From Oleispirillum naphthae (GTDB lineage Bacteria > Pseudomonadota > Alphaproteobacteria > Rhodospirillales > Rhodospirillaceae), in contig JAQAZG010000006.1 of the NCBI GenBank assembly GCA_027864655.1, positions 145,458-209,457 of the forward strand: a stretch of 64,000 bases of DNA, in the 5' to 3' direction. Of this stretch, positions 55,738-64,000 are shown in pieces. How positions within the stretch are numbered: the first letter of the stretch is position 1; each line of letters begins with the position of its first letter. Made by a program: the position numbers and the translations under genes. The notes below the pieces were generated by a model. The model did not search any database. It was not told the DNA's origin and saw only the letters and a program-made list of their open reading frames with translations.

Positions 55738-58134
55738 TCAGCGCCGGCGCGACGCCATCCAGGCGCGCAGGCGCTGCGGCGGCATCGGCTTGGAGAAGAG
55801 ATACCCCTGGCCGACGTCGCAGCCCATGCCGGCGAGAATCTGCGCCTGGACTTTGGTCTCGATACCCTCGGCGATGACCTTGAGGCCCAGCGCGTGCGCC
55901 ATCGCGATGATGCCGCCGACCACGGTGACGTCGGCGGCGTCGGTTTCCAGGTTCATCACGAAGGCGCGGTCGATCTTGAGGAAGCCGATGGGCAGGCGGC
56001 GCAGGTAGGAGAGGCTGGAGTACCCGGTGCCGAAGTCGTCGAGCGCGGTGAGCACGCCGAGATCGCGCAGGGCGGCGAGCTGCGCCACGGTGTTCTCGTA
56101 GTCGGAGATCAACGAGCTTTCGGTGAGTTCGAGTTGCAGGCTCGCGGGCGGCAGGCCGCTCCCCCGCAGGATCTCCTCGATCAGCGGCACCAGGGCGCCG
56201 CTGCGCAGCTGCTGCGCCGAAACGTTGACCGCAAGCGGCATCTCGAACCCTGCTTCACAGAAGCGCCGCGCCTCGGCGCAGGTCTGGCGCAGCACCCATT
56301 CGCCGATCGCGCCGATCACCCCGATCTCCTCGGCGAGGGGGATGAAGGTGGCCGGAGAGACCGCGCCGAAGGCGCCGCCGGTCCAGCGGATCAGCGCCTC
56401 CGCGCCGTCCACCGCATTGCCCGCGAGCCCGACCTTGGGCTGGTAGACCAGCGAGAAATCCCCCGCCTCCGCCGCGGCGCGCAACGCGGTCTCCATGCGC
56501 AGGCGGTCCTGTACCAGGGTGTCCATGCCCGCTGCGTGAAACTGCACGCCGCCGCCCTCCCTCTTCGCGCGGCGGCGCGCCGCATCGGCCTGGCGCAACA
56601 GATCGGCGGAGGTCGCCGCGTCGCCGGGGCACATCGTCAGCCCGGCGGAAGCCCCGAGCCGCACCTCGCGCCCGGCGACGGTATAGGGGGCGGCGAGCGC
56701 CTCCACCATGTGCCCGGCGCGCACCGCGTAGTCGGCGGCGGTCTCCCGCCCCTCCAACAGCACCACGAATTCGTCGGCGCCGATGCGCGCCACGGTGTCG
56801 GCCTCCCCCGCCTGGATCACCAGACGCCCCGCCGCCTGGCGCAGCACCACGTCGCCGAAGGGCTGGCCGAGGCTGTCGTTGACCGCCTTGAAGCGGTCGA
56901 GGTCGATCGACGCCACCGCGTAGCAGCCGCCGCGGCGCGCCCGCTGCATCAGCTGGCCCAGGCGGTCCCACAAAAGGTCGCGGTTGGGCAGGCCGGTGAG
57001 CGGGTCGTGCATCGCCATGTGGGCGATGGTCTCGTCCTTGCGGCGCAGCTCGGTGGCGTCGGAGAACACCCCCACCGAGGAGGCTTCGGTGTCGGTCAGG
57101 TCCTCGGCGAGCGCATTGATCGTGAGATAGGCGAAGAAGCCGTCGCCGCTCATCCCCTTGAGCCACAACTCGCCGCTCCAGCGGCCGGCCTCGGCGAACT
57201 CCGTCCACAGCGCGTCGTAGAACGCCGGGTCCTGACGGTCGGAGAACAACAGGCTGATCGGCCTGCCCCGCGCCTCGTCGCGGGAAAGCCCGGTGATGCG
57301 GCAGAACGCCGGGTTGACCGACAGGATGGCGCCGTCGCGGCGCAGCACCACCACCGCCTCGTCGGTGGTCTCGATGATGTCGGCGGCGAGGCGCAGCTCG
57401 GCGGTGGACAGCGTCAGCGCCTGGTCGAGATCGGCGGCGAGTTCGACCAGGCGGCGCTCGCGGTCGGCGAGGCGGCGGAACAGCGGCCGGAAGATCAACG
57501 CCGCCTCGGCGGCGAGCGTCGCCAGCATCAGCCCGAGCACGCCGAACAGCACATGCCGCAGGTTGCGGATGGCGCGCTCGCTGTCCGCCTCGTAGGTGCG
57601 CACCGCGAGGTCGAGCCCGGAGAGCAGGCGGTCGCGCGCCGCAACCCGCAGCTCGCGCAGCGCCGCTTCATCGATTCCCCCCTCCGCCGCGGCGCGGGAG
57701 AAGGCGCGCGCCTGCCCCACATAGGCCGACACCCGGCTTTCCAGCAGCACCGGCGGCGAATCGTAGACCCGCCGCACCGCCGGACTTTCCGTCGCGGGGA
57801 TGCCCCAGTCCGCGTCGCCTCGGCGCAGGGCGCGGTGCGCGCGCGCCATCAGGTCGATGGCGTCGTCGAGGTCGGCGCGCAGGGCGGTGCGGGCGAGGGA
57901 GTCCTCTTCGGCGGCAAGCTCCGCCGCGAGCCCGGCGATGCGCTGGGACAGCATGCGCTGCCGCCCCGCGACGTTGACGATGCGGGCGGTGGTTTCCTGC
58001 TGCTGCACGATGGAATCGACGAGAACGTGGGTGCCGATCGACAGCCCGGCGATCAGCCCGAGGGCGACGAGGTAGCTGAGCGTGGCCCGGCGCAACCCGC
58101 TCCCCTGGGGAACGGCGGCATCCCTTTCGCGCAT
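55738..58134 (-). CDS. Membrane PAS-GGDEF-EAL protein with PilJ-type sensor
   Basis: The 798-residue protein has a membrane segment at about 17-40, a periplasmic PilJ-type domain (NVAGRQRMLSQRIAGLAAEL) and a second membrane segment at about 196-216. PAS (about 250-365), GGDEF (370-530) and EAL (545-795) domains follow. The GGDEF site reads GADEF (452-456), and the later DLAMYRAK-like stretch is DAARRRAK, so cyclase activity is doubtful. The EAL motifs (EALIRW, ELTESS, DDFGTGYSS and AEGIET) are intact. It likely degrades cyclic di-GMP under control of the periplasmic sensor. The ATG at 58134 is chosen. Confidence 0.93.
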   Translation of the reverse strand: MRERDAAVPQGSGLRRATLSYLVALGLIAGLSIGTHVLVDSIVQQQETTARIVNVAGRQRMLSQRIAGLAAELAAEEDSLARTALRADLDDAIDLMARAHRALRRGDADWGIPATESPAVRRVYDSPPVLLESRVSAYVGQARAFSRAAAEGGIDEAALRELRVAARDRLLSGLDLAVRTYEADSERAIRNLRHVLFGVLGLMLATLAAEAALIFRPLFRRLADRERRLVELAADLDQALTLSTAELRLAADIIETTDEAVVVLRRDGAILSVNPAFCRITGLSRDEARGRPISLLFSDRQDPAFYDALWTEFAEAGRWSGELWLKGMSGDGFFAYLTINALAEDLTDTEASSVGVFSDATELRRKDETIAHMAMHDPLTGLPNRDLLWDRLGQLMQRARRGGCYAVASIDLDRFKAVNDSLGQPFGDVVLRQAAGRLVIQAGEADTVARIGADEFVVLLEGRETAADYAVRAGHMVEALAAPYTVAGREVRLGASAGLTMCPGDAATSADLLRQADAARRRAKREGGGVQFHAAGMDTLVQDRLRMETALRAAAEAGDFSLVYQPKVGLAGNAVDGAEALIRWTGGAFGAVSPATFIPLAEEIGVIGAIGEWVLRQTCAEARRFCEAGFEMPLAVNVSAQQLRSGALVPLIEEILRGSGLPPASLQLELTESSLISDYENTVAQLAALRDLGVLTALDDFGTGYSSLSYLRRLPIGFLKIDRAFVMNLETDAADVTVVGGIIAMAHALGLKVIAEGIETKVQAQILAGMGCDVGQGYLFSKPMPPQRLRAWMASRRR

Positions 58135-58222
58135 CGGCACATCTCCCACCCAAGACTCTCGTCTTGAGTGTGGGCTTGAACCGGCGCGTGTCAAGAATCC
58201 TCGGTTGAACCCCGGGGGCCGG

Positions 58223-58804
58223 TCAGTATTGCGGCTGGTTCTTGCGGTTGTACTGCAACTGCTCGTCGGTGAGCTGCATGCCGATGTAGACCCGCGCGTC
58301 GCCGGAGGACATGCTCTTGCCGAGCGGGATGTGCAGCGTCACCTCGGCGTCGCGATAGCGCACCTGGTTGACGTTCGGCGGGAAGGGCACCTCGGCGGAG
58401 AACGTCTGCTTGCCCGCAGGATGCGGGAAGAAGTCCGGCAGTGCGACGAAATACGCGAAGCTCCGGCGGCGCTCGCCGTCCTTGTCGCCGGGGCCTGCGG
58501 CGGGGCCGAGGTTCGCCTGGAAGATGACGGAAAGCGCCATGTCCACGGTGTTGGTCTTCTTGTCCACCTTGCACTCGCCGGTGTAGCCGAGAATCTCGGT
58601 TTCCATGACGATGTCGGTGATGTCGGAGCCGCCGCGGAACTGCGTCACCTTGGCGGTGTCGCGGTCGATCTTTATCGTCGGGCAGGGCGGCGGCGGCGCC
58701 TTGTCCTTGAACATCGAGCAGCCGCCGAGCGCAAACGCGGCAGCCATGGCCGCGCCGAGGACCGGGGCCGCGGACCGGCGGCCGAAAACCTGCTGCAGCG
58801 TCAT
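58223..58804 (-). CDS. Conserved hypothetical lipoprotein
   Basis: The 193-residue protein starts with a signal peptide and a lipobox (FALGGC), so it is a lipid-anchored periplasmic or outer-membrane protein. The mature part is mostly beta-like and contains ILGYTGECKVDKKTNTVD and VYIGMQLTDEQLQYN. No domain is recognised. The ATG at 58804 is preceded by GGAGAG. It is divergent from ispH. Confidence 0.82.
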   Translation of the reverse strand: MTLQQVFGRRSAAPVLGAAMAAAFALGGCSMFKDKAPPPPCPTIKIDRDTAKVTQFRGGSDITDIVMETEILGYTGECKVDKKTNTVDMALSVIFQANLGPAAGPGDKDGERRRSFAYFVALPDFFPHPAGKQTFSAEVPFPPNVNQVRYRDAEVTLHIPLGKSMSSGDARVYIGMQLTDEQLQYNRKNQPQY

Positions 58805-58944
58805 GATGCTCTCCTTGCCGCGCGCACGAAACCTGCCCCGGTGATAGCCCAAGCGCCGGGCCACGGCAACCGGGTTTCGACGCGGGGGCTTTCGATTCGC
58901 CTCCGGACTTGCTACATCCTGACGGAACCAGCGAGGAAGCCGCC

Positions 58945-59904
58945 ATGACCGCCGCCACCGAAATGCCGCCCCTGACCGTCGTCCTCGCCGCGCCGCGCGG
59001 TTTCTGCGCCGGGGTGGACCGCGCGGTGCAGATCGTCGAACGCCTGCTGGCGAGCCGCAGCGCGCCGGTCTACGTGCGCCACGAGATCGTCCACAACCGC
59101 TTCGTCGTCGAGGGCCTGGAGGCCAAGGGCGCGGTGTTCGTCGAGGAACTCGACGAGGTGCCCGACGGCGCCGCCGTGGTGTTCTCCGCCCACGGCGTGC
59201 CGAAGTCGGTGCCCGCGGAGGCGAAGCGCCGCGGACTTGCCGCGGTGGACGCCACCTGCCCCCTGGTCTCCAAGGTGCACATGGAGGCGGCGCGCCGCGC
59301 CGCCGAAGGCTGCCAGATCATCCTCATCGGCCACGCCGGGCACCCGGAGGTGGTGGGCACCATGGGCCAGGTGCCGCCGGAGAGTCTCCTTTTGGTGGAG
59401 ACCGCCGCCGACGCCGAGGCGGTCGCCCCGGCGACGCCGGACGCGCTCGCCTACGTCACCCAGACGACGCTCTCGGTGGACGAGACGCGCGAGATCATCG
59501 CCATTCTCAAGCGCCGCTTCCCCGCCATCGCCGGGCCGAAGCGCGAGGACATCTGCTTCGCCACCACCAACCGCCAGGCGGCGGTCAAGGCGATCGCCGG
59601 AAGCTGCGACGCGGTATGGGTGATCGGCGCGCCGAACTCGTCCAACTCGCGCCGCCTGGTGGAAGTCGCGGCGCTCGCGGGTTGCCCGGACGCGCGCCTG
59701 ATCCAGGGGCCGGAGGAGATCGACTGGGCAAGCCTCGGCGGCGTTTCCCGCCTCGGCATCACCGCCGGAGCCTCGGCCCCCGAGGTGCTGGTGGAGGCGG
59801 TGCTCGCCGCGCTCGCGGCGCGCCGCACGCTGGCCGTGGAGGAGGCGCGCCACGCCACCGAAACCCTGGCTTTCAAGCTGCCGATCCAGGTGCGGAACCT
59901 CTGA
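58945..59904 (+). CDS. ispH: 4-hydroxy-3-methylbut-2-enyl diphosphate reductase
   Basis: The 319-residue iron-sulfur enzyme makes IPP and DMAPP in the last step of the MEP pathway. The three cluster Cys residues are in [13 protein letters not shown] (Cys21), [11 protein letters not shown] and [16 protein letters not shown] and a GAGGA-like motif precede the ATG. It heads a plus-strand run ispH-thrB-rnhA-yqgE. Confidence 0.96.
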   Translation: MTAATEMPPLTVVLAAPRGFCAGVDRAVQIVERLLASRSAPVYVRHEIVHNRFVVEGLEAKGAVFVEELDEVPDGAAVVFSAHGVPKSVPAEAKRRGLAAVDATCPLVSKVHMEAARRAAEGCQIILIGHAGHPEVVGTMGQVPPESLLLVETAADAEAVAPATPDALAYVTQTTLSVDETREIIAILKRRFPAIAGPKREDICFATTNRQAAVKAIAGSCDAVWVIGAPNSSNSRRLVEVAALAGCPDARLIQGPEEIDWASLGGVSRLGITAGASAPEVLVEAVLAALAARRTLAVEEARHATETLAFKLPIQVRNL

Positions 59905-59965
59905 TTTCCCCCTACCCATCGCCGCCGCTTTCCTCTATACCCATGCCCTCGACAGGAGGAGGGGC

Positions 59966-60931
59966 ATGGCCGTTTACACCGACGTCACCGACGAAGACCT
60001 GGCGGGCTTCATGGCCGCCTACGCCACCGCCGACGTGGTGTCGTTCACCGGCATCGCCGAAGGCGTCGAGAACTCCAACTTCCTGGTGCAGACCGAGGAC
60101 GGCGACGCCTACATCCTCACCCTTTACGAAAAGCGGGTGAACCCGGCGGACCTGCCCTATTTCCTCGGCCTGATGGAGCACCTCGCCGCCAAGGGCGTGA
60201 CCTGCCCGCTGCCGATCAAGGCGAAGGACGGTTCCGCCCTGCGCACCTTGAACGGCCGCCCCGCCGCCCTGTTCAGCTTTCTCAAGGGGCTGTCGCCGCG
60301 GCGCATCGCCACCGCGCACTGCAGCGGCGTGGGCGCGGCGCTGGCGCAGCTGCACCGCGCCGGGGCGGACTATGCGGCCGAGCGCGCCAACGCCTTGAGC
60401 GTGCGCGCCTGGCGGCCCCTGTTCGCGCAGAGCGCGGCGGCGGCGGATTCCGTCGCCCCCGGCCTCGCCGTGGAGATCGGGCGCGAGCTTTCCGAGATCG
60501 AGGGCGCCTGGCCGTCGGGCCTGCCCGCCGGGGTGATCCACGCCGACCTCTTCCCCGACAACGTGTTCTTCCGCGGCGACGCGGTCTCCGGCGTCATCGA
60601 CTTCTATTTCGCCTGCAACGACCTCTACGCCTACGACCTCGCCATCCTGATGAACGCCTGGTGCTTCGAGCCGGGCTGCGAGTTCAACGTCACCAAGGCG
60701 CGCTGCCTGCTGCGCTCCTACGACGCGGTGCGTCCGCTCGCGCGCGCCGAGGTGGAGGCCCTGCCCCTGCTCGCCCGCGGCGCGGCGCTGCGCTTTCTGC
60801 TCACCCGCCTCTACGACTGGCTGAACACCCCGCCGGGCGCGCTGGTGCGGCCCAAGGACCCGCGCGAATACCTCGCCATCCTGCGCTTCCACCGCGGGCT
60901 TTCCGGCCCCGGCGCCTACGGTCTCGGCTGA
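59966..60931 (+). CDS. thrB: Homoserine kinase (ThrB, APH-fold type)
   Basis: The 321-residue enzyme belongs to the aminoglycoside-kinase-like fold used for homoserine phosphorylation in Alphaproteobacteria. It starts AVYTDVTDEDLAGFMAAY and has the catalytic loop VIHADLFPDNVFF followed by VIDFYFACND. GGAGGAGG precedes the ATG. It lies 61 bp after ispH and 3 bp before rnhA, an order conserved in relatives. Confidence 0.95.
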   Translation: MAVYTDVTDEDLAGFMAAYATADVVSFTGIAEGVENSNFLVQTEDGDAYILTLYEKRVNPADLPYFLGLMEHLAAKGVTCPLPIKAKDGSALRTLNGRPAALFSFLKGLSPRRIATAHCSGVGAALAQLHRAGADYAAERANALSVRAWRPLFAQSAAAADSVAPGLAVEIGRELSEIEGAWPSGLPAGVIHADLFPDNVFFRGDAVSGVIDFYFACNDLYAYDLAILMNAWCFEPGCEFNVTKARCLLRSYDAVRPLARAEVEALPLLARGAALRFLLTRLYDWLNTPPGALVRPKDPREYLAILRFHRGLSGPGAYGLG

Positions 60932-60934
60932 GCC

Positions 60935-61381
60935 ATGGCGGCGGAGGTCGAACTCTTCACCGACGGCGCATGCTCCGGCAACCCCGGGCCCGGCGGCTGG
61001 GGCGCGCTTCTGCGCTATCGCGGCAAGGAGAAGGAACTCTCCGGCGGCGAGGCGCTCACCACCAACAACCGCATGGAGCTGATGGCCGCGATCGCCGGGC
61101 TGGAGAGCCTGACGCGGCCGTGCGCGGTGCACATCGTCACCGACAGCGAATACGTGATGAAGGGCGTCACCCAGTGGCTGCGCGGCTGGAAGGCGCGCGG
61201 CTGGAAGACCGCGGCGAAGCAGCCGGTGAAGAACGCCGAGCTGTGGCAGCGCCTGGAGGCGGCGCTCGCCCCGCACACCGTGCGCTGGAGCTGGGTGAAG
61301 GGCCACGACGGCCACGCGGAGAACGAACGGGTGGATGCTCTGGCCCGCGCCGCGATTCCCCGCAAGAACGCCGAAAGCTGA
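60935..61381 (+). CDS. rnhA: Ribonuclease HI
   Basis: The 148-residue enzyme cuts the RNA strand of RNA-DNA hybrids. The four acidic residues are found in [35 protein letters not shown] and the C-terminal [10 protein letters not shown]. It starts 3 bp after thrB, so coupling is certain. Length is standard. Confidence 0.96.
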   Translation: MAAEVELFTDGACSGNPGPGGWGALLRYRGKEKELSGGEALTTNNRMELMAAIAGLESLTRPCAVHIVTDSEYVMKGVTQWLRGWKARGWKTAAKQPVKNAELWQRLEAALAPHTVRWSWVKGHDGHAENERVDALARAAIPRKNAES

Positions 61382-61448
61382 TCCTTCCCGCCTTGCCGAA
61401 GACCGCCCCCCTGCGTATTTTGAAGTGGCAACCGCGCAAGGGACGGAC

Positions 61449-62024
61449 ATGGCCGCGACGCACACCAAAGCCGCCTATCTCACCGGACAATGCCTGATCG
61501 CCATGCCCGGCATGCAGGACCCGCGGTTCGAGCACACCGTGGTCTACCTCTGCGCCCATTCGGGCGAGGGCGCGATGGGCCTGATCCTCAACCGGGAACT
61601 GCCGGACATGCCGCTCTCCCGGCTGATGGAGCAGCTCAACGTCCCGGCCACCCCGGCGATCGAAGGCATGAAGGTGCATTTCGGCGGTCCGGTGGACCCG
61701 GGGCGCGGCTTCGTGCTGCATTCCTCCGACTTCATGGCGGAGGCGAGCATGCTGGTGGACAGCCGCCATGCGCTCACCGCCACCATGGACATCCTGCGCG
61801 CCGTGGCCGAGGGCCGCGGGCCGCGCCAGTCGCTGCTGGCGCTCGGCTATGCGGGCTGGGGCGCGGGGCAGCTCGATGCCGAGATCAAGGACAACGCCTG
61901 GCTGATCGTCCCCGCCGACGACGCCCTGCTGTTCGGCCCCGACAACGCCAAGAAGTGGCAGCGCGCCATCGAGAAGCTCGGCATCGACGTCGCCAAGCTC
62001 TCCTCCACCGCGGGCAACGCCTGA
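61449..62024 (+). CDS. YqgE/AlgH family protein
   Basis: The 191-residue protein matches the YqgE/AlgH family, with GQCLIAMPGMQDPRFEHTVV, GAMGLILNR and FGGPVDPGRGFVLH. Its molecular role is not settled. The ATG at 61449 starts the family match. An upstream in-frame extension overlaps rnhA in another frame and has no ribosome site. It is the last gene of the ispH run and is followed by a terminator. Confidence 0.93.
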   Translation: MAATHTKAAYLTGQCLIAMPGMQDPRFEHTVVYLCAHSGEGAMGLILNRELPDMPLSRLMEQLNVPATPAIEGMKVHFGGPVDPGRGFVLHSSDFMAEASMLVDSRHALTATMDILRAVAEGRGPRQSLLALGYAGWGAGQLDAEIKDNAWLIVPADDALLFGPDNAKKWQRAIEKLGIDVAKLSSTAGNA

Positions 62025-62044
62025 CCCCCCTCTCCCGACACAAG

Positions 62045-62073
62045 AACACCCCCCGGGTATGGGGGGTGTTTTT
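62045..62073 (+). terminator. Intrinsic terminator after yqgE
   Basis: AACACCCCCC (62045-62054) and GGGGGGTGTT (62061-62070) form a 10-bp stem followed by more T residues. It ends the ispH-thrB-rnhA-yqgE run before the convergent chemoreceptor gene. Confidence 0.9.
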
Positions 62074-62101
62074 GGTGTTTGGGGGGATAAGGGGTCGGGT
62101 T

Positions 62102-63826
62102 TTAGAGGTGGTAGGTGACGCGCATGACGCCCCAGGGTCGGCGGTCGATGACGATGGGCATGCCGATGCCTTTGAACAGGACCATGGTGTTGGGGGCGAC
62201 CTCGCGGATGTAGGTGTGGAAGAGGAAGGGCTCGCGGCTTTCGTAGAGGCGGGCGCTGGCGTGGTCCTTGAGGAAGATGCGGAAGCGGCTGTTGGCGGCG
62301 TTCCACACCGGGTCGGCGGTCTGGGGTTTGGAGCAGTAGAGGTTGTTGACCGGCATGTAGCCGTTGCGGTCCACCGTGACCACGGCGACGAGGCGCTCGC
62401 TGCGCGCCAGGTGGCGTTCCTGGATCGGCACGAAGGCCTGTTCGGCGAAGGCGACGCAGCGGTTCGTGTACTGCGTGGGATTGGTGCCGGGGACCGGCTG
62501 GTAGTCCTCGTCGAAGAGGTCGGCGAGGGAGAGGCGGCCGTGGCGCAGGCCGTCTTCGAGCGCCTGGGTCACCTCGCGCTGCGCGTCGGCGAGGATGCCG
62601 AGCATCTCGACGTCGCAGAAGTCGAGGCCGTCGATCAGGCGGCGGATCGCCGCGGCCTGCGCGCCGCCGGGCGGCGGCTCGAAGCGCAAGGCGATTTCGT
62701 TCCCGCTGCGCGCCGCGGCCACCGGCATCTCGCCGAACCACGGCAGGCGCAGCGCCGCGCCCGCGAGCCCGGCGATCTCGCCCTCGGGGGCGAAGCGGCC
62801 GCCCGCGGCGGTGATTTCGGTGAGGCGGCCCGCGGTTTCCCGCCCTTCGGCGGCGAGCGCCGCGGGAAGGTCGAGGGGCAGGCGGGCGATGCTGTGGTCG
62901 GCGCTGCGGTATTTGTCGAGCACCGCGCCGAGGCGGCGGTCCACGCCGTCGAGGCGCGACGCCGAGGCGGCGGCGAGCCGCGCCACCTCCTCCGACTGCG
63001 TCTGCGCCTGCGCCGCCTCCTGGGCGATCGCGCCGATGCTGTCGGAGACCTCCGAGACCCGCTCCGCCACCGCATGGGCGTTGCGGCTGATCTCGCCGGT
63101 GGCCTCGGCGTGCTGCTGCACCGCGCCCGCCACCTCGGCGGTGATGTCGCGGATCTCCCGCACCGCCGCCGCGATCACGCCGATCGCCGCGGTGACCTCG
63201 CCGCTGGTGTTGCCGATGTGGCCGATCTTGTCGCGGATGTCGCGGGTGGCGCCGGCGGTCTGCTTGGAGAGGTCCTTGACCTCGTTGGCCACCACCGCGA
63301 AGCCCTTGCCCGCCGCCCCGGCGCGCTGCGCCTCGATGGTGGCGTTGAGCGCCAGCATGTTGGTGCGCCGCGCGATCTCCTCGATGAAGCCGACGATCCC
63401 CGAGACCGCCTTCAGCGCCTCGGCCAGCCGCGCCACGGTGTCCGAGGCGTGGCCCGCCTTGTCCACCGCCTCGGTGGCGAGGTCCGCGGCGCGGTGCACC
63501 AGGCCGTCCACCTGATGCTCGGAGGCCGCCAGTTGCTGGCAGGCCGCCGCCACCGTCTGCACGTTGGCCAGAGCCCCCTTGGAGGCCTCCGCCGCCACCC
63601 CGGTCTGGTCGCCCACCTGGCCCACCGCGGCGATGCCGTCCGCCGCCGCCTGCTCGATCGCCGCGCTCTGGCGCACCGTGTCGGCGACGTTGCCCTTCAC
63701 TTCGTGTTCGAACGCCTCGATCAGCGCCAGGGACTGGCGGACAAACGCCGCCATGCGGCGGTATTCCGCGTCCCCGCCCGCGTCTTCCGCGGATGCGGCC
63801 GGCGTGTGGTTCGACAGATGCGTCAT
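62102..63826 (-). CDS. Soluble methyl-accepting chemotaxis protein with C-terminal sensor
   Basis: The 574-residue protein has no membrane segment. A chemoreceptor signalling coiled coil spans about residues 40-320, with the conserved tip [20 protein letters not shown] at 151-170 and [15 protein letters not shown] after it. The C-terminal 140 residues (from about 430) form a Cache/PAS-like sensor ([32 protein letters not shown]). The usual order, sensor first, is reversed. It should signal to CheA from the cytoplasm. The ligand is unknown. Confidence 0.92.
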   Translation of the reverse strand: MTHLSNHTPAASAEDAGGDAEYRRMAAFVRQSLALIEAFEHEVKGNVADTVRQSAAIEQAAADGIAAVGQVGDQTGVAAEASKGALANVQTVAAACQQLAASEHQVDGLVHRAADLATEAVDKAGHASDTVARLAEALKAVSGIVGFIEEIARRTNMLALNATIEAQRAGAAGKGFAVVANEVKDLSKQTAGATRDIRDKIGHIGNTSGEVTAAIGVIAAAVREIRDITAEVAGAVQQHAEATGEISRNAHAVAERVSEVSDSIGAIAQEAAQAQTQSEEVARLAAASASRLDGVDRRLGAVLDKYRSADHSIARLPLDLPAALAAEGRETAGRLTEITAAGGRFAPEGEIAGLAGAALRLPWFGEMPVAAARSGNEIALRFEPPPGGAQAAAIRRLIDGLDFCDVEMLGILADAQREVTQALEDGLRHGRLSLADLFDEDYQPVPGTNPTQYTNRCVAFAEQAFVPIQERHLARSERLVAVVTVDRNGYMPVNNLYCSKPQTADPVWNAANSRFRIFLKDHASARLYESREPFLFHTYIREVAPNTMVLFKGIGMPIVIDRRPWGVMRVTYHL

Positions 63827-63890
63827 CGCAACCTCCCGCGCATCGGGACTGGGCTGTCCCCCTTGTTGCTTCGCTTCTCCCCCGAGGTCC

Positions 63891-63915
63891 GGAGCGGCCC
63901 CGCCGGGGCCGCTCC
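63891..63915. terminator. Hairpin after the partial right-end gene
   Basis: An 11-bp perfect inverted repeat (63891-63901 with 63905-63915) has a 3-base loop but no T-tract. It lies 12 bp past the stop of the gene entering from the right edge. Confidence 0.5.
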
Positions 63916-63927
63916 GTGCGTGTCGGC

Positions 63928-64000
63928 TCAGAGCTTGAGCCGGGCGGTCGTGGTGTCCGCGCCTTGCGCCGGGGCGGGGCAGGCGAAGCCGAGCGCGGTG
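63928..64000 (-). CDS. Partial CDS, C-terminal end only
   Basis: The last 23 codons of a minus-strand gene enter from the right edge and end at TGA (63928-63930), reading ...[16 protein letters not shown]. The codon bias is like that of the neighbours and a hairpin follows the stop. The fragment is too short to identify. Confidence 0.5.
   Translation of the reverse strand, partial: TALGFACPAPAQGADTTTARLKL

Overview
The window is a strongly GC-rich bacterial chromosome segment that is almost fully coding. Gene order and content point to an alphaproteobacterium, most likely of the Rhodospirillales group. The evidence is a SAM-II riboswitch (a class found mainly in Alphaproteobacteria), UPF0262 and DUF2336 proteins, a short HisG that needs HisZ, a PstA with a long N-terminal extension, and the order murA-hisG-hisD-UPF0262-phosphatase-infA-maf-RNase E/G-yacG. 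Genus-level assignment is not possible from what I can see. There is no insertion sequence, prophage, CRISPR array or rRNA.

Region by region. 0.3-4.6 kb: a methionine ABC importer operon, metN-metI followed by three tandem metQ genes, behind a promoter, a SAM-II aptamer and an intrinsic terminator. 5.3-7.5 kb: an NDP-forming acyl-CoA synthetase. 7.5-11 kb: a TAXI-type TRAP importer (binding protein, fused permease, DUF1850 protein). 11.4-12.6 kb: an encapsulin shell gene with a ferritin-like cargo gene. 12.8-14.3 kb: tRNA-Phe, a His-tailed EamA transporter and a small Cys-rich protein. 14.4-21.9 kb: a long housekeeping run on the minus strand from dcd to yacG. 22.2-23.9 kb: tRNA-Thr, a HicAB toxin-antitoxin pair and an Ala-rich hypothetical gene. 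24-31 kb: dihydroorotase, asparagine synthase and four glycosyltransferases of lipopolysaccharide type. 31.5-38.4 kb: pyruvate phosphate dikinase, glycyl-tRNA synthetase and a methyltransferase. 38.5-42.2 kb: polyprenyl diphosphate synthase, tRNA-Pro, a macrodomain protein, a DUF2336 protein and apt. 42.4-49.5 kb: a sigma-54 response regulator and the pstSCAB-phoB phosphate operon with a clear Pho box but no phoU. 49.6-55.4 kb: Calvin/pentose-phosphate enzymes (glpX, tkt, fba, rpe) downstream of a LuxR-type regulator with a degenerate receiver. 55.7-64 kb: a GGDEF/EAL protein, a lipoprotein, ispH-thrB-rnhA-yqgE, and a soluble chemoreceptor.

Regulation is unusually readable here. I can see the SAM-II switch with its promoter and terminator, a multi-heptad Pho box, promoters for all three tRNAs, several near-perfect intrinsic terminators, and intercistronic hairpins that split the phosphate and sugar-phosphate operons. 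A family of dispersed palindromes (four copies, one with compensatory stem changes) lies between operons. I do not see one clearly undescribed multi-gene system. The best leads are the dispersed palindromes, the encapsulin/ferritin pair, the regulator lacking its phospho-acceptor Asp beside sugar-phosphate genes, and a palindrome shared by the acyl-CoA synthetase and TRAP promoters.
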